Assembly (NCBI GenBank): GCA_900543145.1
Contig: UQPZ01000021.1
Coordinates: forward strand, 1-7,324
Direction of reading: 5' to 3'
Origin: an uncultured Ruminococcus sp.
GTDB lineage: Bacteria > Bacillota > Clostridia > Oscillospirales > Ruminococcaceae
Length of the DNA: 7,324 nt
Each line of letters starts with the position of its first letter. The first letter of the stretch is position 1. Below, piece after piece: positions 1 to 6,762 of this stretch. Position numbers and translations under genes: made by a program. Below the pieces are notes generated by a model. It ran no database searches. It had not been told where the DNA came from and worked only from the letters and a program-made list of their open reading frames with translations.

Positions 1-2
1 AT

Positions 3-1127
3 CAAGGTATATCCGAACTAATGGATCCCGGGTCTGAAAACATCAGCGAAGAGAAATCTTCTCTCCAAACCGAAACAGAAAATCAGACTTTTATCCCGAA
101 GAAGATACCTGAAGATGTCATCCAAGCCGAAGAATACAAAAACTTGAAAAACGAAAGTCAGTCTGACACAGAAGGTATAACAGCGGTAAATGTCGAAAAG
201 GAATATAAACCCAGAAAAAAGCGGCTTAATACCAAACCAATTCTGTCAATTGACGATAAACCCGCAGTTGAAACTGACGCAATCAAGGCACAGAACGATC
301 TATTGGATCTCCTTGAATCAATGAAAACTGGAAAAATATTAACAGGCACAATACAAGGAATAGAACAACTGGATCAAAAAAAACCGAATTCCGTTGCAGT
401 CACTTATCACGGCGACTTTAAGATAATCATTCCAGCCGAAGAAGCTGTAGAACCGCCTGAGGATTACCGCGGAAGAATGCATGATGATGTAATGCATTAT
501 AATCTTTCAAAAAGACTTGGAGCAGAAATTGATTATATCATAAAAGGCATAGATCCTGAAACCAGTCTGGCGGTTGCAAGCAGGCTGGACGCTATGAAAG
601 CCCGAAGAAAGCAGTATTATTATAGTACTGACCGTGACGGCAATTACATTCTTTATGCCGGAATCTGTGCTGAGGCAAGAGTGGTTTCAGTTATACGCGC
701 AGGTATCTTTGTTGATTTGTTCGGTGTGGAAACGTATATACCGCTGCGTGAACTGAGCTACCAAAGATGGATGGATGCGTCATTATACTATCAGCCCGGG
801 CAAAGGGTCCTTGTCAAAATAATTGAGACGGATCGAAACGACCGTGAAAATATAAAAGTGAAAGCCTCGGTAAAACAAGCAGGAGAAAATCCTTATGAAA
901 AGGCGCTGAAAAAATATTCTGTCGGAAACCGCTATGTAGGTACGGTCAGTATGGTTGATACCACAGGCGTTTTCGTCGCTCTCGACGGAAGTATCGACTG
1001 TCTTTGCAGTTACCCCAAACGCGGACGTCCTCCGAGAGGGTCACGAGTTACTGTTCGTATTTTGGGCATAAACAATGATTCAAATAGAATATGGGGAGCT
1101 ATAACCCATATTTCAGCTGCAAGATAA
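3..1127 (+). CDS. Protein with three S1-like RNA-binding domains (probably 5'-partial)
   Basis: Likely a cytoplasmic RNA-binding accessory protein. Residue numbers count from the ATG at 21. Residues 1-100 are charged and low in complexity (Glu/Lys/Gln rich), probably disordered. Three OB-fold S1-like segments follow: about 104-192 (divergent), about 213-285 (best match, with the pattern of G214, the AGIFVDLFG strand turn, YIPLRELS and the PGQRVLVKII strand) and about 300-365 (GTVSMVDTTGVFVAL). It ends in tandem TAA stops. The frame stays open upstream of the ATG at 21 to the window edge (from base 3), and that ATG has only a weak AAGGT 12 bases before it, so the true start may lie outside the window; an ATG-21 start (368 residues) remains possible. 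The next gene begins 16 bases downstream, suggesting an operon. S1 domains bind single-stranded RNA; the specific target is unknown. S1 assignment is confident, the role is not. Confidence 0.8.
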   Translation, partial: QGISELMDPGSENISEEKSSLQTETENQTFIPKKIPEDVIQAEEYKNLKNESQSDTEGITAVNVEKEYKPRKKRLNTKPILSIDDKPAVETDAIKAQNDLLDLLESMKTGKILTGTIQGIEQLDQKKPNSVAVTYHGDFKIIIPAEEAVEPPEDYRGRMHDDVMHYNLSKRLGAEIDYIIKGIDPETSLAVASRLDAMKARRKQYYYSTDRDGNYILYAGICAEARVVSVIRAGIFVDLFGVETYIPLRELSYQRWMDASLYYQPGQRVLVKIIETDRNDRENIKVKASVKQAGENPYEKALKKYSVGNRYVGTVSMVDTTGVFVALDGSIDCLCSYPKRGRPPRGSRVTVRILGINNDSNRIWGAITHISAAR

Positions 1128-1143
1128 TAAAGGAGGGGGTTTT

Positions 1144-1557
1144 ATGCAATACTGTGAACTCAGCTCCGCTGAAAAACTGCGCCGAAAAAAGATAGCTGAC
1201 GATGCCCGAAAAATAATACTGTCAGTACTCACCGCTGATGATCAGGATGACACATCGCTGATTGCCGAATATCAGGGGTATTATATGCAGATATCATTTT
1301 CTGGGTTGCATCCGCTGATGATCATATGCCTGGCAAAGACTCTTCGTAGTCTGGGTACTGAAAATCAGATAAAAAAGATAAACGAGCTTAATTTGCACAG
1401 CATACTAGGAAGCCATACCATAAATGACGAGGTAGGCTGTTATTCCTACAGAGCGGCTTACTGGCTAGATTCCGAGTTGGATCCGGCCCGGTTTTTTGAG
1501 ATACTTGACAGGTATGTCGATGAAGCCGACAGAGGTTATTATAAATTAACATGCTAA
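1144..1557 (+). CDS. Small YbjN-like domain protein
   Basis: A 137-residue soluble protein with no signal peptide or membrane segment. The start is fixed by a strong AGGAGG site (1131-1136) seven bases before the ATG. The C-terminal half (about 76-134) resembles the YbjN / type III secretion chaperone-like fold: a KKINELN helix, a LGSHTINDEVGCYSYRAAY pair of strands, then a helix DPARFFEILDRYVDEAD. YbjN-family proteins are small alpha/beta proteins of poorly defined function. The N-terminal 35 residues are a charged helix (KLRRKKIADDARK). It follows the S1-domain gene after 16 bases and was probably transcribed with it, which suggests a shared function, but no partner or activity can be read from the sequence. 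Family assignment is by pattern recognition only. Confidence 0.72.
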   Translation: MQYCELSSAEKLRRKKIADDARKIILSVLTADDQDDTSLIAEYQGYYMQISFSGLHPLMIICLAKTLRSLGTENQIKKINELNLHSILGSHTINDEVGCYSYRAAYWLDSELDPARFFEILDRYVDEADRGYYKLTC

Positions 1558-1562
1558 AGGTG

Positions 1563-1591
1563 TTGCATTTCTCGGTTTTTAGTAGTATAAT
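1563..1591 (+). promoter_or_regulatory. Sigma-A-type promoter for the lipoprotein gene
   Basis: A perfect TATAAT -10 box (1586-1591) lies 17 bases downstream of a TTGCAT -35 box (1563-1568, three of six consensus positions). Transcription would start near 1598, giving a leader of about 22 bases that carries the TGGAGGA ribosome binding site (1606-1612). It begins six bases after the stop of the upstream gene, so the lipoprotein and perhaps the adhesin can be expressed independently of the S1/YbjN pair. Confidence 0.65.
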
Positions 1592-1619
1592 GGTAAAAAC
1601 AGGACTGGAGGAATGCATT

Positions 1620-2387
1620 ATGAAAAAGTCGGCAGTAATTATCACACTCAGCTTAGCAATGATATTTTCTTCATGCTCAAAGAAAAAAGAACCGGTTTCT
1701 GAAATAAGTTCGGAATCAGGTTCTGCGTATGTTACAAGCGCTGATACGTCAAGCTCAACTTTAAGCAGGACTTCAGCAGTTACCGGTTCTGTATCCTTGA
1801 GTACAACTAATTCAGTTATTTCCAAAGCCGGTACCAAGAAAACGGCATCTTCTGCCAAAACCGCAAAGACAGTGAAATCCTCAAAGAACTTAGAAACAGC
1901 AAATAACAGCGGTACAGAGCAAGATCGCACTGAACAGGATAATAACCCTCAGGATAATAACGATTATCGTAATGAAGAAAATAACGGACAAACTCAGCAG
2001 CAGAATCAGAATACTACAGTAACTTCACCTGCAACTAAGACTGAGAAGCCGAAAACTACAACGCCGAAAACCGAAAAATCAAAACCGAAACCGAAGCCGA
2101 CAGAGGCACCAAAGCCTGCGCCAGAAACATCTACGATCAAAAAGTTTGATGTAAACAGCTATGTAAATAATGCTATTGCCTATGGTCAAAGCATTGGTTT
2201 AATACTGGATTCATCAGCAACAGCTTGTTGGGATACTCCTATATATGCAGATGCTAATTGTATTTATATTGAACGTGATTTAAAAGATACATTGGAGTTT
2301 TATGTGAATTCAGGATTTAATTATTTTACCATATGGACAGAATCATTAGGCAGCAATTCCTATAATATTTATATAGGATACGCTTAA
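1620..2387 (+). CDS. Secreted lipoprotein with low-complexity stalk and small C-terminal domain
   Basis: A 255-residue predicted lipoprotein. Residues 1-19 form a lipoprotein signal peptide (MKK, hydrophobic core, lipobox FSSC) with Cys19 as the lipidation site; Phe at the -3 position is tolerated but not ideal. Residues 20-95 are Ser/Thr/Lys rich, 96-135 Asn/Gln rich, and 136-171 a Lys/Pro/Thr stalk likely to span the cell wall. A compact domain follows (about 174-255), rich in aromatic and beta-branched residues, with Cys203 and Cys214 that could form a disulfide. I do not recognise this domain. The start at 1620 is chosen because TGGAGGA (1606-1612) lies seven bases before it, the signal peptide begins there, and the promoter at 1563-1591 would start transcripts downstream of the alternative in-frame ATG at 1551. 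The surface location fits the neighbouring adhesin; a role in envelope or mating contact is speculation. Confidence 0.85.
   Translation: MKKSAVIITLSLAMIFSSCSKKKEPVSEISSESGSAYVTSADTSSSTLSRTSAVTGSVSLSTTNSVISKAGTKKTASSAKTAKTVKSSKNLETANNSGTEQDRTEQDNNPQDNNDYRNEENNGQTQQQNQNTTVTSPATKTEKPKTTTPKTEKSKPKPKPTEAPKPAPETSTIKKFDVNSYVNNAIAYGQSIGLILDSSATACWDTPIYADANCIYIERDLKDTLEFYVNSGFNYFTIWTESLGSNSYNIYIGYA
1917..1961 (+). repeat. Three 15-base tandem units coding for (E/P)QD(R/N)(T/N)
   Basis: Three consecutive five-codon units in the lipoprotein stalk encode EQDRT, EQDNN and PQDNN. The last two share the identical 12-mer CAGGATAATAAC (1935-1946 and 1950-1961). The repeat stays in frame, so copy-number change would lengthen or shorten the stalk without breaking the gene. 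Confidence 0.6.
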
Positions 2388-2404
2388 ATAACACAATAAT
2401 ATTA

Positions 2405-2440
2405 AAAGAACTCATCATTTAGGTGGGTTCTTTCTTTTTA
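2405..2440 (+). terminator. Intrinsic terminator or attenuator between lipoprotein and adhesin
   Basis: AAAGAACTCA (2405-2414) pairs with TGGGTTCTTT (2424-2433) through ten base pairs including one G-U. Two further pairs (2415-2423 as a wobble, 2416-2422) may close a five-base ATTTA loop. The 3' arm runs into a T-rich tract (TTCTTTCTTTTT, 2428-2439). The adhesin ribosome binding site starts at 2441, immediately after the tract, and I see no convincing promoter after the hairpin. It therefore probably acts as a partial terminator or attenuator. Confidence 0.7.
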
Positions 2441-2455
2441 TGGAGGTAAAATCAT

Positions 2456-5400
2456 ATGAAAACAGGAAAAAGAATCTTATCCTTGCTTTTTACTCTTATA
2501 ATAACTTTAGTAAACTTTTCAGGATTAATTTCTTCAGTATCAGCAGAATCTCAGAAGATGACGGTTTACATAATTGATCTGCCGAGAGGATCGGATCCGT
2601 CTGACAGAAGTTCATGGGGACATCCAGCTTTAAATTTTATGGGAGGCTGGTCTGTTAATGAACAATCTGATTTTTATTCAGTACATTGTCAGGATACATT
2701 TGATGGTAGAGTCGCTTACTGCATTGAACCCGGTTTCCATGTTGAATCAGGTGACAGTTACACCGGTTTTAACGAAAGTTTCTGGGATAATTATCCGTCG
2801 AATCTGAATCAAACTATTAATCCGAGATATATAAAATTATATATTGGTCGTATTATGCAATACGGATGGCAAGGAAACGGAAATACAGACTGGAATTCAG
2901 CAAATCACTCTGATGCCAAAGAAATTTCAAGTTATATTGCTTCTCAGCTCTTAATATGGGAGACTGTTGTTGGAGAAAGAGATGAAAATTTCAATAAAAT
3001 AGACGCAACAAAGTATGGAAAAAATAACGTTAAAGAATATATAAAAAAGAGTCATCCACTTTTTGATTCTATTTTTAAGGAATATTCAGATATAGAAAAT
3101 AAAGTACAGAATCATACAAAACTTCCTAGCTTTTTTAGAAAATCTATTGGAACAGCTGAAATATATGAATTGAAATGGAATGGCAGCAATTATTCTGTCA
3201 CTCTTACAGATACAAACGGAGTTCTGGGAAACTATAAGCTTTCAAGCAATTCCAAAGACATTAAACTTTCTATTGACGGTAATAAATTAACTATCAGCTG
3301 TACGGAAGCTCCAAAGGATATAATAAATATAACGGCTGAAAAAAACAATGGTAAGAGAAAAGGTATAGTCGTATGGTCTGACGGACATATAAAGGAAGGT
3401 CTACAAAATTTAGCTACTTATGGAGCAGAAGTTTCAGATCCTGTAAGCGGATACCTTAAACTAGAAGTTAAAACAGGTAATCTACATTTGATAAAAACAT
3501 CTGAAGATGGAATAGTTGGAGGTATTACTTTTAAAATCAGCGGCAATGGTTATACTGCTTCTAAGACCACTAATTCTAAGGGAATAATTGATGCAACCGA
3601 TCTTGAACCCGGAGAATATACCATAACCGAACAATCAATTGATAAATACAGACCTCAGTCATCTAAAAAGGTTACGATAGTAAGTGGTCAGACCGCATCT
3701 GTAAGTTTTGAAAACACTCTGAAAAAAGGAAGAATAGCGCTCATTAAGCATACCGGAAACGGAGAAACTGGAATTCAGAAGCCTGAATTCGGAGCAGAAT
3801 TTGATATATACATAAAATCATCCGGCTCATATGATAATGCCGACAAAACTCAGCGGAATCATCTTATATGCGATGATAATGGATATGCTCAAAGCAAGGA
3901 GCTTCCATACGGAACTTATATCGTAAGTCAGGTAGGAGGCTGGGACGGAACTGAATTTATAGATGATTTCGAGGTGTTTATATCAAAGGATAACCAGACC
4001 TACAGATACATACTTAACAACGCGTCTTTCCGTTCATATCTGAAAATTATTAAAACTGACGCTGAAACCGGTAAAACCATACCGTATGCCGGCGCCGGAT
4101 TTCAATTGTTCGGACCAGACGGAAATAAGATCACTCAGAGCTTTACCTATCCTGAGATCACCGAGGTCGATACATTTTATACAAACAGCGAAGGCTACCT
4201 TATCACTCCGGAACAGCTTGAGTACGGAACAGGTTACTATCTTGTAGAGGTCTGCGCTCCTTATGGATATGTACTTGACACAGAACCGGTATATTTTGAT
4301 ATAACGGAAGAAAATTCTTCTGTTGAAGGAGATATAACTGTTACAGCAGTAAAAAAATCAGATAAGGCTCAGAAAGGCGTTATACGGATCACAAAAACCG
4401 GTGAAATATTCTCTTCAGTAACTGAAAATGAAGATGTCTACCAGCCGGTATACACTGTTAGCGGACTTGAAGGTGCAGAATTTGATATTATTGCTAAGGA
4501 GGACATATATACACCAGACGGAACTCTCAGATATACCGCCGGAGAGACAGCAGATAAAATAATAACTGATAAGTCCGGCGCTGCAGCAAGCAAAGAACTC
4601 TATTTAGGTAAATATGAAGTAAAAGAAATTAAAGCTCCTGATGGAATGATACTTAGCAAAGAAACCTACGACGCTGAACTTTCCTACGCAGGCCAGGAGG
4701 TTGAAATTACAGAATTTAAAACTGAAATCTACAACGAACGCCAGAAAGCCGAGATCCTAATAAATAAGGCGCTTGAACAGGACGAAAGCTTTGGCATCGG
4801 TATGAACGGAGAAATAAACTCTGTTGTTTTCGGACTGTATGCCGGTGAAGTTATCACAGCTGCAGACGGTTCTGTTATACCTTCAGATGGTTTGCTGGAA
4901 ATTGCAGCTGTAACTGAAAACGGTTCAATGAAGTTTGCCACAGAACTTCCCTTCGGAAACTTTTATCTTAAAGAGCTGGCCACAGACGAGCACTACGTTA
5001 TATCTGATGAAAAATATGAGTTTTCTTTTGAGTACGGCGGTCAGGATAACGCTGTTATTGAAATTAAAGCAAATGAAGGAAATGTGATCATAAACAATTT
5101 GAAGCGAGGCAGAATTAACGGATCAAAGGTCGATGAAAGTGAAAATACTCTAAGCGGTGCATTGATTGGTCTGTTTGCTCCAGACTGTACTGACTTTACG
5201 GAAAATAACGCTGTAATGATTGACGAATCCGGAGAAGACGGCAGTTTTTCATTTACTGACATCCCCTTCGGCAAATGGATAATAAAAGAAATAGCTCAGC
5301 CTGAAGGCTATATTCTCAGCAGTGAAAGCTATCCGGTATTTGTTCAGGATAATGCAGAGGTAATCGAAATCAAAATTATAAACAAGCAGATACGAGGTAA

Positions 5401-6130
5401 CCTGCGTCTTGTAAAGACAGACGCCGACTTATCTGATATAAAGCTGTCAGGAGCTGTTTTTGAAGTATATTCAGACATTAACGGTGATAAAAGGTTTGAT
5501 AAATCTGATAAACTGCTCGGCGTTATGGAGGAAACCTCTGAAGGAATTTATGAAATGAAAGATATCGCTTACGGCGGAGTTTTTGTTAAAGAAAAATCTG
5601 CTCCTGACGGGTATACAGCAGATGATAATGCCTACTATGTTTTCATAGATACTGACGGGAAAACCTATGAGGTGAAAAACAAAGACGGAGACGGCTTTGC
5701 CAACACGGTTATGAAAGGATCTCTTAAAATTGTTAAGACTACTTCAGACGGAAAAAAAGAAGGCTTTGCGTTCAGAGTCACAGGTCCGAATGGGTATGAC
5801 GAAACCTTTACTACTGACGCCAACGGAGAAATTCTGATAGAGAATCTTCGTATAGGCGAATATATAGTGACAGAGCTTAAAAATGATGTAAGCTCAAGCT
5901 ATAAAATAGCTGGTCCTGTTACAGTTGAAATCATTCCGGATGAAACACTGCTGATTAACGTACACAACGATAAAATAACCGTTGAAGGTCCCCCTAAAAC
6001 CGGAGATGAAAGAAATATGAAACCGGCAGTATTTATACTGGCTATCAGTTCATTAGCTCTCATGTCGTCACTTTTAATAAGGAAAAATGGAAAAAGAAAA
6101 AAAGTTTCTAAAAACACGGAGGTCATATAA
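2456..6130 (+). CDS. Cell-wall-anchored thioester / Cna B-type adhesin
   Basis: A 1224-residue surface adhesin exported by Sec and probably anchored to peptidoglycan by a sortase. The start has TGGAGGT (2441-2447) eight bases upstream. Residues 1-30 are a signal peptide ending SVSA. Residues about 33-225 match a thioester (TQXA-type) domain: Cys89 in AYCIEPG and Gln164 in SQLLIWE are the expected thioester pair, used in this family for covalent host-surface attachment. Residues about 226-335 are an unassigned beta-rich segment. Eight Cna B-type domains follow: 341-421, 424-523, 527-635, 641-763, 765-882, 885-978, 981-1085 and 1087-1172. Lys/Glu/Asn isopeptide sets are visible in B1 (K347/E392/N420), B4 (K647/E724/N760), B5 (K771/E840/N880 or N881), B6 (K891/E945/N976), B7 (K987/E1046/N1083) and B8 (K1094/E1140/N1171). 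The C-terminus has PPKTG (1179-1183), a hydrophobic segment (about 1190-1208) and a KNGKRKK tail. PPKTG resembles class B sortase signals described in Clostridioides difficile. No sortase is nearby. Ligand unknown. Confidence 0.93.
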   Translation: MKTGKRILSLLFTLIITLVNFSGLISSVSAESQKMTVYIIDLPRGSDPSDRSSWGHPALNFMGGWSVNEQSDFYSVHCQDTFDGRVAYCIEPGFHVESGDSYTGFNESFWDNYPSNLNQTINPRYIKLYIGRIMQYGWQGNGNTDWNSANHSDAKEISSYIASQLLIWETVVGERDENFNKIDATKYGKNNVKEYIKKSHPLFDSIFKEYSDIENKVQNHTKLPSFFRKSIGTAEIYELKWNGSNYSVTLTDTNGVLGNYKLSSNSKDIKLSIDGNKLTISCTEAPKDIINITAEKNNGKRKGIVVWSDGHIKEGLQNLATYGAEVSDPVSGYLKLEVKTGNLHLIKTSEDGIVGGITFKISGNGYTASKTTNSKGIIDATDLEPGEYTITEQSIDKYRPQSSKKVTIVSGQTASVSFENTLKKGRIALIKHTGNGETGIQKPEFGAEFDIYIKSSGSYDNADKTQRNHLICDDNGYAQSKELPYGTYIVSQVGGWDGTEFIDDFEVFISKDNQTYRYILNNASFRSYLKIIKTDAETGKTIPYAGAGFQLFGPDGNKITQSFTYPEITEVDTFYTNSEGYLITPEQLEYGTGYYLVEVCAPYGYVLDTEPVYFDITEENSSVEGDITVTAVKKSDKAQKGVIRITKTGEIFSSVTENEDVYQPVYTVSGLEGAEFDIIAKEDIYTPDGTLRYTAGETADKIITDKSGAAASKELYLGKYEVKEIKAPDGMILSKETYDAELSYAGQEVEITEFKTEIYNERQKAEILINKALEQDESFGIGMNGEINSVVFGLYAGEVITAADGSVIPSDGLLEIAAVTENGSMKFATELPFGNFYLKELATDEHYVISDEKYEFSFEYGGQDNAVIEIKANEGNVIINNLKRGRINGSKVDESENTLSGALIGLFAPDCTDFTENNAVMIDESGEDGSFSFTDIPFGKWIIKEIAQPEGYILSSESYPVFVQDNAEVIEIKIINKQIRGNLRLVKTDADLSDIKLSGAVFEVYSDINGDKRFDKSDKLLGVMEETSEGIYEMKDIAYGGVFVKEKSAPDGYTADDNAYYVFIDTDGKTYEVKNKDGDGFANTVMKGSLKIVKTTSDGKKEGFAFRVTGPNGYDETFTTDANGEILIENLRIGEYIVTELKNDVSSSYKIAGPVTVEIIPDETLLINVHNDKITVEGPPKTGDERNMKPAVFILAISSLALMSSLLIRKNGKRKKVSKNTEVI

Positions 6131-6131
6131 T

Positions 6132-6647
6132 ATGAAAACATGGAAAGCCTCGTCTGCACTGATACTTTCTTTTCTTGCCGCAGGTTTTATCATTTCAGGC
6201 TCAGCCGCGTCAGCGTCCTTATCAGCTTATGATAAGGACGGAACGGACGGTACCGAGCTTCAGGTTTCGGAAGCGGAGAATCTAGAAATAAGGCTTGGGA
6301 AAGAATGGGCAGGAACTTCATTTGAACTGAAAACAGATTACGGAACATATCCCGGAACAATTACGGCTGATGTTAACGGAGTTTTACATATGGATATAGG
6401 CGGTTGCAGCGATTATATCCTGACGCACCTCGAAGATACGACTGAGAGTTTTACTTCCGATGATGGGATCGTTTCATCTGAGTACGTGCAGTCTGTAAAA
6501 ATGGATGATAAAAAACCATCCTCAGGCATACCTTCATTCCACATCGTAATATTCGTAATCGGTATGCTCCTTTCAGTCGGAGGACTGATTTTTATAAAGA
6601 AACGGAAAAACTCAGTATATGATAACGAAGAAGATGATGAAATTTAA
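6132..6647 (+). CDS. Small exported type I membrane or sortase-anchored protein
   Basis: A 171-residue surface protein that I do not recognise. The ATG at 6132 has GGAGG (6118-6122) nine bases upstream, inside the end of the adhesin gene, and lies one base after the adhesin stop, so the two are probably translationally coupled. Residues 1-28 form a signal peptide ending in an ASA cleavage site. Residues 29-125 are an extracellular acidic domain that looks beta-rich, with a single Cys92. Residues 128-132 read KPSSG, a possible degenerate sorting motif comparable to the neighbour's PPKTG, followed by a membrane segment (about 136-155), KKRK stop-transfer residues (156-159) and an unusually acidic tail (DNEEDDE). 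It could instead be a plain type I membrane protein, since the acidic tail after KKRK is longer than usual for a sortase substrate. It is likely a partner of the adhesin. An in-frame ATG at 6087 lacks a ribosome site and signal peptide. Confidence 0.85.
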   Translation: MKTWKASSALILSFLAAGFIISGSAASASLSAYDKDGTDGTELQVSEAENLEIRLGKEWAGTSFELKTDYGTYPGTITADVNGVLHMDIGGCSDYILTHLEDTTESFTSDDGIVSSEYVQSVKMDDKKPSSGIPSFHIVIFVIGMLLSVGGLIFIKKRKNSVYDNEEDDEI

Positions 6648-6671
6648 CTCTATACTGAGATAAAAAACAAA

Positions 6672-6719
6672 TAATATTCCCTATAGGAATATAAATGCAA
6701 ATTATAGCATTAATATTCC
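6672..6719. repeat. Overlapping inverted repeats upstream of the DUF3268 promoter
   Basis: Three copies of one core word alternate in orientation: TAATATTCC (6672-6680), GGAATAT (6686-6692) and TAATATTCC again (6711-6719). The first two form a 7-pair hairpin with loop CTATA (6674-6680 with 6686-6692). The second and third form a longer repeat, 6686-6698 with 6707-6719, matching at 12 of 13 positions around the loop AAATTATA. The two hairpins share the middle arm, so they exclude each other. The block ends eight bases before the -35 box at 6728. It may be an operator for a DNA-binding regulator, or a weak terminator for the upstream surface genes; no good T tract follows on the + strand. Confidence 0.6.
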
Positions 6720-6727
6720 TTTAAGGC

Positions 6728-6756
6728 TTGACAATCAAATGTAAATATGATATACT
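6728..6756 (+). promoter_or_regulatory. Strong sigma-A-type promoter for the leader RNA and DUF3268 gene
   Basis: A perfect TTGACA -35 box (6728-6733), a 17-base spacer and a TATACT -10 box (6751-6756, five of six consensus positions) form the best promoter in the window. Transcription would begin near 6763, leaving an unusually long untranslated leader of about 200 bases before the ATG at 6962. The inverted repeats just upstream of the -35 box are placed to modulate it. Confidence 0.85.
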
Positions 6757-6762
6757 ATATAT

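Noticed and set aside
1551..1580. ATGC/GCAT hairpin after the YbjN-like gene as a terminator
   Set aside because: Only four base pairs with a ten-base loop, and the T run is separated by CTCGG.
1551..1619. Upstream in-frame ATG (1551) as start of the lipoprotein gene
   Set aside because: It overlaps the previous stop, has no ribosome binding site, lies upstream of the predicted transcription start near 1598, and would bury the lipoprotein signal peptide; 1620 has TGGAGGA at good spacing.
1388..1930. Minus-strand open frame of 180 codons opposite the YbjN-like and lipoprotein genes
   Set aside because: It is antisense to well-supported genes with start sites, signal peptide and promoter, and its protein shows no recognisable domain.
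2361..2366. TATAAT in the end of the lipoprotein gene as an adhesin promoter
   Set aside because: No acceptable -35 box is found 16-18 bases upstream (the sequence there is around CAGAAT), and any transcript would still cross the hairpin at 2405-2433.
4729..5274. Minus-strand open frames opposite the Cna B domains
   Set aside because: They mirror the regular codon pattern of the adhesin and have no ribosome sites or domain features.
6087..6131. Upstream in-frame ATG (6087) as start of the small surface protein
   Set aside because: It lies inside the adhesin gene, has no ribosome site and would add a charged extension before a clean signal peptide; 6132 has GGAGG at nine bases.
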